From a virus: a DNA stretch of 41,671 nucleotides. Location of the stretch: positions 1 through 41,671 of IMG/VR virus record IMGVR_UViG_3300021081_000011; one strand, 5' to 3'. Under the pieces are notes generated by a model. It was not told where the DNA came from. It saw nothing but the letters and a program-made list of their open reading frames with translations, and ran no database searches. Below are positions 1-7,418 of the stretch, one piece after another; position 1 is the stretch's first letter; every line of letters begins with the position of its first letter. Position numbers and translations under genes: made by a program.

Positions 1-102
1 CTGGTAGAAGGCGCGCAACCGCTGACACAGTCGCGCCAGCTCAGCTGGCTGGAACTCGGCATCCCAGGCTGGCTCGGTGCGTAGCTCGGCAAGGGTGACC
101 AT
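1..102 (-). CDS. Partial protein, unknown (runs off left edge)
   Basis: An ATG at 100-102 on the minus strand opens a frame that stays open to the window edge. It gives only the first 34 residues, beginning MVTLAELRTEPAW. Start and direction match the neighbouring minus-strand glycosyltransferase gene, whose TAG stop lies 9 bp upstream, so it is probably the next gene of that operon. Nothing in the fragment allows a function call, and no strong Shine-Dalgarno sequence precedes it. Confidence 0.5.
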   Translation of the reverse strand, partial: MVTLAELRTEPAWDAEFQPAELARLCQRLRAFYQ

Positions 103-111
103 AGGGACAGA

Positions 112-780
112 CTAGACCGCATCGCCCTTGGTGGGCAGTCCTGAGGTGTTTCCCCAGACACCGGGCGCCTTCTCATGGTGCAACCAAAACCAGGTGCGTC
201 GCACCAGGTGGGAGATCTTGGCGCCCCGACGCAGACACTCCAGGGTGAGCCGCCGGTCCTCGCCCGAGTTGGCGCCCGGGTTGGTGCCACCGGGAGCCTC
301 GGCTGGGAAGAAACCGATCTCCTGAGCCAGCTCGGTACGGACCAGGGTGGTGATCGTGGTCTCGATCGGGTTCTCCGGGTCGAAGGGGTTCAGGTAATGC
401 CCAGGTGGGAAGACCCCGTCACCTCGCTCCGGGTCCCAAGTGATGGTGCTCATCGACCCGTTGGCTTTGAGCTGGACCAGCTCAAACCAGCTGTAGACGA
501 AGTCAGCCCCGGTTTGCTGGGCATGCCCTAGGAGTGCCTTGAGGTGAAACGGTTTAAACCAGTCATCAGAGTCCAGGAAGGCCACCCAGTCTGTTCGCGC
601 TTGCATGAGCCCGCGGTGCCGGGTGGCTGCGGCGCCCTCCCCCTGGTTGTCTACGCTCAGGATGACGGTGTCCGGTAACAGGGTCTGGTAATGGATGCTG
701 CTCAGGGCTCGCTCCAACATCCCGTTGCGGAGCCGGGCCGGGTGCGCTGGGACGATCACTGAGATGGTAGGGGTCCTCAT
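112..780 (-). CDS. Glycosyltransferase family 2 protein
   Basis: This 222-residue protein should transfer a sugar from an activated nucleotide donor; the acceptor is unknown. It opens with the GT-A signature ISVIVPAHPAR (about residues 5-15), followed by the helix RALSSIHYQ. The metal-binding segment FLDSDDW supplies the Asp-rich DxD-type motif around residue 70. A late acidic GEDRRLTLECLRRG segment matches the usual catalytic-base region. The frame stays open upstream to 1092, but that part overlaps a convincing plus-strand methyltransferase, and the GT2 fold begins right after the ATG at 778-780, so I chose that start. Its start codon and that of the divergent methyltransferase are only 12 bp apart. 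Confidence 0.82.
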   Translation of the reverse strand: MRTPTISVIVPAHPARLRNGMLERALSSIHYQTLLPDTVILSVDNQGEGAAATRHRGLMQARTDWVAFLDSDDWFKPFHLKALLGHAQQTGADFVYSWFELVQLKANGSMSTITWDPERGDGVFPPGHYLNPFDPENPIETTITTLVRTELAQEIGFFPAEAPGGTNPGANSGEDRRLTLECLRRGAKISHLVRRTWFWLHHEKAPGVWGNTSGLPTKGDAV

Positions 781-792
781 AGGGTTTAGGAT

Positions 793-1353
793 ATGCTGGC
801 CAGCATGAGCAACCTTGGCCGCTGGAGTTCCTGGTACGCCAAGATCCCTGCTGACGCTCAGCCGGAACCCTACGGCGCCACCCCCACCTACGAGCTGGGT
901 GCTAGGTTCCTGGAGCCCTGCGCCCTGGTTGAGGACTGGGGCTGCGGGAAGGGATGGATGCGTACGCTGATCCCGCCTGAGCGTTATCGCGGCATCGACG
1001 GTACCGCTTCCCCGTTCGCCGATGAAGTGGTAGACCTGGCTACCTACCGTAGTCAGGTCCCAGGCATCTACATGCGTGGGGTGATCGAGCACTGCTATAA
1101 CTGGGAGAAGGTGCTCGCCAACGCGGTCGCCTCATTCACCCAGCGTATGGCGCTGGTCATCTTCACCCCTCTGGCGGAGACGACCAAGGAGATCGCGTTC
1201 GTGGAGGAGCTGGGCGTACCGGATATCTCCTTCTGCTTGGAGGACCTGGAGGAGCACTTCGAGCAGCCGGGCAACATCCATTGGGACTTCGCTTTCGAGG
1301 CGGCGGACACCGGTTACGGTAAGGAATGGATCTTTTACTTGGAGCGTGAGTGA
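793..1353 (+). CDS. Class I SAM-dependent methyltransferase-like protein
   Basis: This 186-residue protein has a degenerate Rossmann-type methyltransferase layout. VEDWGCGKGWMRTL resembles motif I (the SAM-binding glycine loop), RYRGIDGT resembles motif II, and MRGVIEHCYNW with ALVIFTPLAE resembles motifs IV and V. The substrate is unknown; the context of glycosyltransferases suggests a sugar or small-molecule acceptor. A second in-frame ATG at 805 is possible, and neither start has a strong ribosome binding site. It is first of a plus-strand run whose next gene overlaps its stop (TGATG). With only 12 bp to the divergent gene, any promoter must lie inside that gene. Confidence 0.62.
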   Translation: MLASMSNLGRWSSWYAKIPADAQPEPYGATPTYELGARFLEPCALVEDWGCGKGWMRTLIPPERYRGIDGTASPFADEVVDLATYRSQVPGIYMRGVIEHCYNWEKVLANAVASFTQRMALVIFTPLAETTKEIAFVEELGVPDISFCLEDLEEHFEQPGNIHWDFAFEAADTGYGKEWIFYLERE

Positions 1354-1898
1354 TGATCGAACGAATCACAGATGCCACCCCTGAGGAACAGACCCGAGGG
1401 CACCGGTTCCGGTATCATCTGGCGGCGGGGTTCTGTCTACCTGACGACCGGGTCCTTGATGCAGCGTGTGGCACTGGGTATGGGTATGAGATTCTTGAAC
1501 CTTACGGGGTCGGGTATCTAGGCGTCGATAAGATCGACAGATCCCAGGTACAGCTCCCTGACCATTTAAGCTCTGCCTGGACTTCATGGGACCCCTACCG
1601 CCAGGTGGATCTGGAGACCTGGCAGCCTGACTTCAAGTTCGATGTGTTTATAGGCTTTGAGACGATTGAGCATCTCAATGACTACTCCAACTACCTGAGG
1701 GTTGCGACCCAAGCTCGAAGCTGGGTTCTCCTGTCCACGCCGGTGACGCCTACGGTCGGGATCAACCCTTACCATCGGTGGGACTTTGCCCGGGGTCAGC
1801 TCGTGGACCTGTTCCAAGACCCAGGTTGGGAACTGTTCCAGCTCGTGGACCAACCCTCGGAACAGTCGGAGATCTACGTATTTCGGAGGCGGTCATGA
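1353..1898 (+). CDS. Class I SAM-dependent methyltransferase
   Basis: The 181-residue product carries a clear motif I, VLDAACGTGYGYEIL (about residues 33-47), motif II at YLGVDKID, and a post-I/IV segment FDVFIGFETIEHL followed by SWVLLSTPV. This is the Methyltransf_11/23-type fold acting on small molecules, sugars or lipids. The C-terminal part retains the usual beta-strand pair ending YVFRRRS. The ATG at 1353 overlaps the previous stop by one base and is preceded by GGAG about 8 nt upstream; a GTG at 1350 would add one residue. Tight coupling with its neighbours indicates one transcript. The target molecule cannot be predicted. Confidence 0.78.
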   Translation: MIERITDATPEEQTRGHRFRYHLAAGFCLPDDRVLDAACGTGYGYEILEPYGVGYLGVDKIDRSQVQLPDHLSSAWTSWDPYRQVDLETWQPDFKFDVFIGFETIEHLNDYSNYLRVATQARSWVLLSTPVTPTVGINPYHRWDFARGQLVDLFQDPGWELFQLVDQPSEQSEIYVFRRRS

Positions 1899-2140
1899 CT
1901 AGTTACTTAAGATTCGAGGAGGGGTTTTCTGACTCAGGCAAGACAAAGATCCTCTTCATTTACTCAATACACGGTGATCTACTGGGGCAGATCTCATGGT
2001 TCGCACGTTGGCGATGCTACAGTTTTTATCCGGCGCCGGGGACCATCTGGAACACTGGCTGCCTGACCGAAGTGCAGGAGAAGATCTACTCACTGACACG
2101 TGAGCGGAGTATAGTACCTAAAAAGGAAGCGATAATATGA
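1895..2140 (+). CDS. Small conserved phage protein (81 aa)
   Basis: An 81-residue protein starting at the ATG that overlaps the previous stop (ATGA), with GGAGG six bases upstream. The centre reads GDLLGQISWFARWRCYSFYP, then a CLTEVQEKIYSL helix. This pattern (G-x-I-x-W-x-x-RWRxYxF, then a terminal helix starting CL) recurs in short proteins of phages and mobile elements whose role is unknown. The DNA here is richer in A and T than the flanking methyltransferases, which may mark separate acquisition. I see no catalytic motif. Confidence 0.7.
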   Translation: MTSYLRFEEGFSDSGKTKILFIYSIHGDLLGQISWFARWRCYSFYPAPGTIWNTGCLTEVQEKIYSLTRERSIVPKKEAII

Positions 2141-2250
2141 AGAACGTCGAACAGAAGACCTGTGAGAACTGTGGGACTCCCATCAACAGTGGAAAAAAGT
2201 GTGATGCATGTAAGAAGATGCAGGGTGGCCTTTTGCGTACTCCCGTATGA
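2137..2250 (+). CDS. Zinc-ribbon microprotein (37 aa)
   Basis: A 37-residue frame begins at an ATG overlapping the previous stop (ATGA) and ends in a TGA that overlaps the next ATG. It has a good AAGGAAG ribosome binding site about 9 nt upstream. The protein has paired cysteines, CENCG and CDACK, spaced 13 residues apart: the knuckles of a minimal zinc ribbon. Its Lys/Gln-rich termini are otherwise featureless. Perfect coupling on both sides argues that it is a translated gene and not a gap. It could bind nucleic acid or a partner protein. Confidence 0.7.
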   Translation: MKNVEQKTCENCGTPINSGKKCDACKKMQGGLLRTPV

Positions 2251-2924
2251 GAGTCGTCGTCTACTCCGCGCTCTACGGTGGGTACGAGGAGCCTAAGCCA
2301 CTGCCCGACCTCGGGGTACGCGCCATCATGGTCACCGACAACTGGCGACTGGTAGCTCCCGGCTGGGAGGTCCAGGTAGCCAGTCACTGGGGTACGAAGC
2401 ATGGGGCAGGCTCGCCTTACGGCCCGATGCTGCGGGCCAAATGGTGGAAGACTCATCCGCAGGCGGTCTGTGGCCTCAGTACTGACGTGTCGTTGTACCT
2501 GGACGCCTCTATGACGGTGACGGCACCTGACTACGTGCAACGGTGCTTGGAGGCGCTCGGAGATGATGACTGGGTCATGGTGAGCCACCCGTCCCGGAGC
2601 TGCATCTACGACGAGGCCGCCTACTCCGCTACCCTGCCCCGGTACCGCGGGGCGAAGTTGGCCGAGCAGGTGGCCTACTACCGCGCTTTGGGGCACCCGG
2701 AGCGCTGGGGGCTGTTCGCCAACGGGGCCAATGTGCGTCGACACACCCCCTTCGTACTGGACCTGGGACAGGCGTGGTGGCAGGAGTGCGTGCAGCGCTC
2801 CTGGCAGGACCAGGTGTCATTGCCGGTGCTGGTACGGGCAGCCGGAGACTTCCTCCGCTGGAACACCAATATGCCCTGGGGGCAGTGGTGGCAGCATGCG
2901 GAGCATCCCTGGGCTAGCCAGTAA
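2247..2924 (+). CDS. DUF616-like (TOD1/MUCI70-type) glycosyltransferase-like protein
   Basis: A 225-residue protein with an N-terminal strand VVVYSALYGGYEE, a central YLDASMTV motif and conserved Trp/His-rich segments. The arrangement resembles the DUF616 glycosyltransferase-like domain, in which a short D-x-S/N motif after a W/YLD stretch holds the metal-nucleotide site. The family includes plant TOD1/MUCI70 proteins and many bacterial and phage members acting on polysaccharide. The start overlaps the zinc-ribbon gene by four bases. Its last 11 bp overlap the 3' end of the convergent methyltransferase gene, so transcription of the two blocks collides here. Confidence 0.62.
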   Translation: MRVVVYSALYGGYEEPKPLPDLGVRAIMVTDNWRLVAPGWEVQVASHWGTKHGAGSPYGPMLRAKWWKTHPQAVCGLSTDVSLYLDASMTVTAPDYVQRCLEALGDDDWVMVSHPSRSCIYDEAAYSATLPRYRGAKLAEQVAYYRALGHPERWGLFANGANVRRHTPFVLDLGQAWWQECVQRSWQDQVSLPVLVRAAGDFLRWNTNMPWGQWWQHAEHPWASQ

Positions 2925-3588
2925 AGGTTCTTAGCTGCTGAACCAGGTTGAGCGCAGCATCAGGAGTAAGTGCATACTTACGGCTGAGTACATCGTCGAG
3001 CTTGGCTTGGTCGAAGGAAAGATGCTCTGAGGCAAAAGCTCTTACAATCTTTTCGTAGCTTCGACTGAGTACCATTGAGCTGTAGTTTAGGCTGGTCACT
3101 ATCAGTAGTCCGGTCGGCTGAACGTCGACCAAATGTAGCGACAGCTCGGGCCGGTAACGATAGAGGATTTCGCGGATCTTCCAGACATCTCCGGCCCAGT
3201 CACCCGGACACTGGTTACGGCTGGCTTCTCCATAGTTGCGAGGGAGTACATCGTCAAAGACGATGACGCCCCAAGGGTCCATCTTCTTCTCGATGTTCAT
3301 AAAGTCATGCAGCGCGAACTCAACTAGATGCATGCCATCAATGAATGCTAGGTCGATAGTACCAATACCTTTAGCCTCGTCGCTGGCAAAGAAGTCATCA
3401 GAGGTTGACCGGAGTACCTTCCCGGTAACCGGGACTGTGAGCTGAGGGTTAGGATCAATCCCATATGCGTATGGGCACTCGTTAGCTAGTGCCAGCGAGT
3501 GCCCATACTGGACCCCCACTTCCAGGTAGACCATAGGCTTAACGATCCGATGTAGCTCTGCGAGGAGCTCATGTCTAGTTGTTACCAC
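2914..3588 (-). CDS. Class I methyltransferase (Methyltransf_24 type)
   Basis: This 224-residue protein shows YLEVGVQYGHSLALA (motif I), YGIDPNP (motif II), LAFIDGMHLVEFALHDF with its Asp-Gly-x-His element, and GVIVFDDVLPRN. That is the pattern of Methyltransf_24/cephalosporin-hydroxylase-like enzymes, often found in sugar-modification clusters. The frame opens further upstream, but GTG at 3588 sits seven bases after a strong GGGGAGG, so I place the start there. It overlaps the upstream glycosyltransferase stop by seven bases. The gene is visibly less GC-rich than the tail genes, suggesting a later arrival. Substrate unknown. Confidence 0.76.
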   Translation of the reverse strand: MVTTRHELLAELHRIVKPMVYLEVGVQYGHSLALANECPYAYGIDPNPQLTVPVTGKVLRSTSDDFFASDEAKGIGTIDLAFIDGMHLVEFALHDFMNIEKKMDPWGVIVFDDVLPRNYGEASRNQCPGDWAGDVWKIREILYRYRPELSLHLVDVQPTGLLIVTSLNYSSMVLSRSYEKIVRAFASEHLSFDQAKLDDVLSRKYALTPDAALNLVQQLRTFTG

Positions 3589-4244
3589 GGCATCCTCCCC
3601 CAACGAGCTAGGAAGGCTTGAGCATCCTGGCCGGACCGGACCTGTAGCTCAGGCGTCATGCGGGCATTCGGGTGGAGATGCTGGACTGGGTAACCAGGCA
3701 CCATGATCATCCCACCAGCCTGACGCGACTGCCAATCCAGATCGTCGTCACCGTACCACCAATATAGATCCTCATTGGCCCTGATCCCTTTCTCACCGGC
3801 CAGCATGAAGGCCCAGCCCTGCATCCGGGTATGGAGTGGAACCGGGCCGGGCTCCCGATGGATACGACCTGTCGGTCCTGAGCAGGCGGCAGCAGCTGCG
3901 TTCCCACGCATCTCGGAGGAGACAAACTTGAACCAGCCATCTGGCACGAGGGTGTCATCGTTCAGGATCGCCACGTCCCAAGTTCCAGTCTGCATCTGAC
4001 CTACCGCGTGAAGCTGGGTCTGCTCCAGCCCAACGTTCCAGATCTTGCTCAGGTTCAGTGACTCCTCTTCGTCTCTATCTAGATATAGAACGTGGTAATT
4101 ATTTGACTTAGGTACTCTTTTCCTCCCCCTGTTGCCATTGTCGATGACCCAGATAACTTTTACCTGATCTCTGATTGTGTTAATGCAGGCGAGAGCAACC
4201 TCAGGACGGTCGCTGGTCGGAATCACTGCGAAGCTAGGGATCAT
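3582..4244 (-). CDS. Glycosyltransferase family 2 protein
   Basis: The 220-residue product begins MIPSFAVIPTSDRPEVALA, a GT2 N-terminus. It continues with VIWVIDNGN, a NVGLEQ helix, and WDVAILNDDTLVPDGWF, where NDD replaces the usual DxD metal site. A WWYGDDDLDWQSRQAGG segment corresponds to the catalytic-base region (ED or DD before R/W). It should transfer a sugar from a nucleotide donor to an unknown acceptor. The start ATG overlaps the preceding stop (ATGA) and follows a GGGAAGGGA element. It is the third gene in a tightly overlapped four-gene cassette (5644 down to 2914). Confidence 0.8.
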   Translation of the reverse strand: MIPSFAVIPTSDRPEVALACINTIRDQVKVIWVIDNGNRGRKRVPKSNNYHVLYLDRDEEESLNLSKIWNVGLEQTQLHAVGQMQTGTWDVAILNDDTLVPDGWFKFVSSEMRGNAAAAACSGPTGRIHREPGPVPLHTRMQGWAFMLAGEKGIRANEDLYWWYGDDDLDWQSRQAGGMIMVPGYPVQHLHPNARMTPELQVRSGQDAQAFLARWGRMPW

Positions 4245-4576
4245 TGTCTTGCTGTCCCTTCCCAAACGGTACCGATGTCGAAGCCACCTCGCTCCGTGTA
4301 CTTTTGTTTAGCCATTGCCATGAACATTTTGGTTGAGGACTCTTGTCTGTCAAAAACATCCAAGATGGAGCAAAGCACCTCGAAAATATCGGCAGCTTCT
4401 TCTAGTCTCTCCAAGGGGGTCGTTGCGGCAACCAGCTCTCCAACCTCCTCCAGTAGTTTCATGAGCAGGAGCCGTTTGTGTTCGTCAGTGGAAGCCACCG
4501 GCCGCAGCCCAACTTTTGCCTCCTCGATACTCCAAGCTAGGTCTCCGATACGGTCTCTTACCAGCTTCGCACCCAT
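4241..4576 (-). CDS. MazG/PRA-PH-like nucleotide pyrophosphohydrolase
   Basis: A 111-residue all-helical protein. KLVRDRIGDL near the N-terminus is followed by LLLMKLLEEVGELV and RLEEAADIFEVLCSIL, giving the EExxE and ExxD metal-binding pattern of the all-alpha NTP pyrophosphatase superfamily (MazG, phosphoribosyl-ATP pyrophosphohydrolase). Such enzymes cut an NTP to NMP and pyrophosphate with Mg2+. The ATG follows a GAGGAGG and abuts the stop of the upstream GT4 gene. In a sugar-transfer cassette it could tune nucleotide or nucleotide-sugar pools, or act in host nucleotide signalling; that link is inferred. Confidence 0.72.
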   Translation of the reverse strand: MGAKLVRDRIGDLAWSIEEAKVGLRPVASTDEHKRLLLMKLLEEVGELVAATTPLERLEEAADIFEVLCSILDVFDRQESSTKMFMAMAKQKYTERGGFDIGTVWEGTARQ

Positions 4577-5644
4577 TTATCCTCCTCGTTGCATTTGGTA
4601 CGCCCGCTCCCAAGCCTCCATCCACCGCCAGGCTTGCGCCTGGTAGGTCTGGTCGACCATGTAGCACCTACCCATCTCTGCCTGCTCTTTACGCAGAGCC
4701 TCATCGGTCAGCAGCCGGGCAACCAGCTCCCGCCACTGCTTGGGGTGCTCGGCCAGGAACCCGCAGCCGGACTCACGGTGCAACCTACGGTACTCCTCCC
4801 TAGGGGAGGCTACCCAGGGGATGCCGACGGCCATGTGCTCGATGCCCTTGAGCCGGGACTTGGAGGTATTGAAGGAGGTGGGGGCGAGTGGGACAACACC
4901 GACATCATAGGTGTTAGCGATAGTTTTCACCCAGTCAGCAACTCCTGTCGGCCCGGTGTAGCTGGGCTCCAGGTGTAGCCCAGCCGCCTGCTTGACCCGT
5001 GATGCTGCACCGACCACCGCAAACTCATGCCCGTTGTCGATGAGCTGCTGAGCGGCTGGGCGCATCACCTGAAGATCATTGGGATGGCTCTGGGTGGTCC
5101 CGGCCCAGCCCCAACGACCAGTCTCCGGCTTCGGGTACTCCAAGCAGGCAGCCGGCAGGTAGTTGTCCAAGACGACTCCTCGTCCATGTCGGGCATAGAC
5201 CTTCTGGAGGGTCCTAGTCGAGGTAGTGACCAGAGTCGCCCGCTTGCAGGACTCCAGTGCATGACGCCAGGACAGGGGGGTGGGGCTTTTAGCCCAATAA
5301 GAGTAGAAGGCAACGTTTTTAGGGTGGATAGCTGACATATCGTCATCCATGTCAACGACTACGGCTATTCCGTTCTGACGCATGATCTCTACCATTTGCG
5401 GCTGTAGCGGATGACCAGGGCGTTGGATCACCACTACCTCGGCATCTGCTGGCACCTGGGTGCTGACCAACTGCTGGGTCCCGTCCTCACGATCTCGCAC
5501 CTTAGCCAGGAAGCCGCTACCTCCACTACCTTTAGGCGGCAGTATGGTGACGTCAAAACCTTGTTGGGCCAATGCGTCTGCTGGCCAGATGAGCCGGTGG
5601 TGGCCGCACCCATATACATCCGCTGGCAGTATATAAACTTTCAT
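4577..5644 (-). CDS. Glycosyltransferase family 4 (GT-B fold) protein
   Basis: This 355-residue protein begins MKVYILPADVYGCGHHRLIWP, a GT-B N-terminal Rossmann segment with a glycine-rich turn. The C-terminal half shows GWAGTTQSHPNDLQ, YDVGVVPLAPTSFN and KGIEHMAVGIPWVAS, matching the GT4 pattern in which a Lys/Glu pair binds the donor nucleotide-sugar. Length fits the family. The ATG at 5642-5644 overlaps the stop of the tail gene (ATGA), so this enzyme is translationally coupled to virion genes. It may therefore act on the particle or during late infection; the acceptor is not evident. Confidence 0.8.
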   Translation of the reverse strand: MKVYILPADVYGCGHHRLIWPADALAQQGFDVTILPPKGSGGSGFLAKVRDREDGTQQLVSTQVPADAEVVVIQRPGHPLQPQMVEIMRQNGIAVVVDMDDDMSAIHPKNVAFYSYWAKSPTPLSWRHALESCKRATLVTTSTRTLQKVYARHGRGVVLDNYLPAACLEYPKPETGRWGWAGTTQSHPNDLQVMRPAAQQLIDNGHEFAVVGAASRVKQAAGLHLEPSYTGPTGVADWVKTIANTYDVGVVPLAPTSFNTSKSRLKGIEHMAVGIPWVASPREEYRRLHRESGCGFLAEHPKQWRELVARLLTDEALRKEQAEMGRCYMVDQTYQAQAWRWMEAWERAYQMQRGG

Positions 5645-6354
5645 GCGGACCGCCACAGGGATGATGGTGCTGACAGCGTCAGGAAAGACATGGTTCTTGC
5701 TGGTCCTCCCGGGGAGCCGAAGATGGTGACAGTGCCCGCACCGGCGGTGCGAAGGACACTGAAGAACAGGTTTAATGTCTCATCCACCGTTGCCTTAAAA
5801 GCCCAACTCCAGTAGTGAGTACCGAGCAGGTCGTCTCCGGACCATCCGGCTTGGCAAATGACAGCGCCGGTAACAGCCGTGTCGCGTCGTACCTGAATCT
5901 GCCAGTCATCAGTAGTAGTGGTAACCGAGTCGAAGAGCTGGACCCCGATCAGGTAGGTGTACCCTGCCTTCACCAGACCACTAAGTGCAAGCTGTGGGAT
6001 ATCTGTTTCTGCCGATACTGGACCAACAAGCGAGCCGGAGGTGACGTTGACGCCGTCAACGAACCCTGGCATAGTAGCAAAGCCAATGATGAAGTTACCG
6101 CTAGGTGGGATATGTACGGCATATATCCGCACGCCGGCCACCAATGGCCCTACGAGGCTGATTGCGGTGATAGAGACAGAGTCCCCGTCATACATGATCG
6201 ACACTGACCTGGTGCCGCTCCCCGTCACAGTTGCCGGGAGCAGCTCCCAAGTCAAGCCCAACCGTTGGGTGCTGTCTATCACGGACTGCGCGACGGTACC
6301 CATGATCTCCTGAGTCGACCCAACGGGGTCGGCAGGCTGGGTAGGACCCGTCAT
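5641..6354 (-). CDS. Putative virion-tip/minor tail protein
   Basis: A 237-residue protein rich in Thr, Val, Ser and Gly with alternating beta-strand character. No enzymatic motif is seen. The frame extends upstream to 6444, but the ATG at 6352-6354 overlaps the stop of the preceding tail gene (ATGA), so that start is chosen. As last gene of the tail block, just before the glycosyltransferase cassette, it is a candidate for a distal tail or receptor-binding component. The beta-rich composition fits an appendage sandwich domain. The call rests mainly on position. Confidence 0.5.
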   Translation of the reverse strand: MTGPTQPADPVGSTQEIMGTVAQSVIDSTQRLGLTWELLPATVTGSGTRSVSIMYDGDSVSITAISLVGPLVAGVRIYAVHIPPSGNFIIGFATMPGFVDGVNVTSGSLVGPVSAETDIPQLALSGLVKAGYTYLIGVQLFDSVTTTTDDWQIQVRRDTAVTGAVICQAGWSGDDLLGTHYWSWAFKATVDETLNLFFSVLRTAGAGTVTIFGSPGGPARTMSFLTLSAPSSLWRSA

Positions 6355-7418
6355 GAGTAGGCCCGTCTTAGTAAATGAGTCATAATGCCACCTTCCGTCA
6401 GCTCCAGCTCCCAAGCCAGCTCTAACCACATCTTCCCACGCCACCGGATAGTGTTGTAGGAGTCATGCCGAGGGTCAGGCGCCGTGGTGAGAAATGTCTG
6501 CTCAAACACGGTGTGCCGAGCTGCTAGCCCTTTAGCTACCGCGGTCGCTTGGGTCTGGCTGGAGAGCTGAAGGTTGCGTACGTCGGGTACGACAAACCCC
6601 CGGTTGGCTATCGAATGTGGTGCAGTAGAGGCGATGTCAGCCGTTCCTACCACCACCTCGTCTGGGTTGGCTGCGGCATTGGAGACTACAATGAATCGGT
6701 TAGGTGCGCTGAGTAGGTCATTGGTGGTCAAAATATTGTCACGCATTACCTTGTGATGGTCAAGGTCATCGAAGTTGAAGTCGGGTATCCGGTCAACCGG
6801 GTTGAAAGTCCGGATGAAATGCATCAGCTCGTCGTTGCCAAACCAGGGTGAGAAGTAGTCACCTGACACGGCTAAGGACTCTAATATCTGGCCCCGATGA
6901 TGCCCGATAGTCCACGCTTCCGCCGAGACGTATGAGCTTGGGTCCAAGGTGAAGATAATAGGTAGACCGGTCAGTACATTTTGGATGACTCGTGAAACAT
7001 TAACGGAGACTCCATTAACTCCTTTAGTAACTGGTTGGTCAACTAGAAACATCTCATCCATGAGCGCTGGGACGCCTAGAGCGCCAGCAGTAGTCTCCCT
7101 CTTGGGATCATTGACAAACATGTACCTACCTAAGGGGTAGGAAGTGCCTCCGGGGAAGACCATGGAGACCTCAACCCGATCGCTAATGGGGTTGATTACC
7201 GCAGTGTCTGCGGTTCCTAATGACATGGATAGATGTCGTTTGATGGTACGAGTGGTGTCATGGGAGAGGCTCGCCCCCCGAATCGGGTGCAGCTCCCCGA
7301 GATGCTCACCGCTGACCGCATTCACCCGGTCAAAGCGAAAGGTAGCCTGTCGCTGCCCAGTCCAGGGGTTAAGATCCAAGATTGGGTCATGTGGAAATGC
7401 GGTGATGATGTGACTCAT
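6351..7418 (-). CDS. Minor tail protein (baseplate hub-like)
   Basis: A 355-residue protein second from the end of the tail module. It begins MSHIITAFPHDPILDLNPW and contains segments with the feel of siphovirus tail-hub proteins: VEVSMVFPGGTSYPLGRYMF, NILTTNDLLSAPNRFIVVS, and a C-terminal RRAYS. In many actinophages a protein of this size and composition follows the large minor tail protein and forms part of the tip. Start and stop overlap both neighbours by ATGA, so the tail-tip genes are translationally coupled. I cannot assign a precise structural role. Confidence 0.62.
   Translation of the reverse strand: MSHIITAFPHDPILDLNPWTGQRQATFRFDRVNAVSGEHLGELHPIRGASLSHDTTRTIKRHLSMSLGTADTAVINPISDRVEVSMVFPGGTSYPLGRYMFVNDPKRETTAGALGVPALMDEMFLVDQPVTKGVNGVSVNVSRVIQNVLTGLPIIFTLDPSSYVSAEAWTIGHHRGQILESLAVSGDYFSPWFGNDELMHFIRTFNPVDRIPDFNFDDLDHHKVMRDNILTTNDLLSAPNRFIVVSNAAANPDEVVVGTADIASTAPHSIANRGFVVPDVRNLQLSSQTQATAVAKGLAARHTVFEQTFLTTAPDPRHDSYNTIRWRGKMWLELAWELELTEGGIMTHLLRRAYS

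Noticed and set aside
781-1092. Longer glycosyltransferase start upstream of 780
   Set aside because: It would overlap the divergent methyltransferase and adds no recognisable sequence before the GT2 fold.
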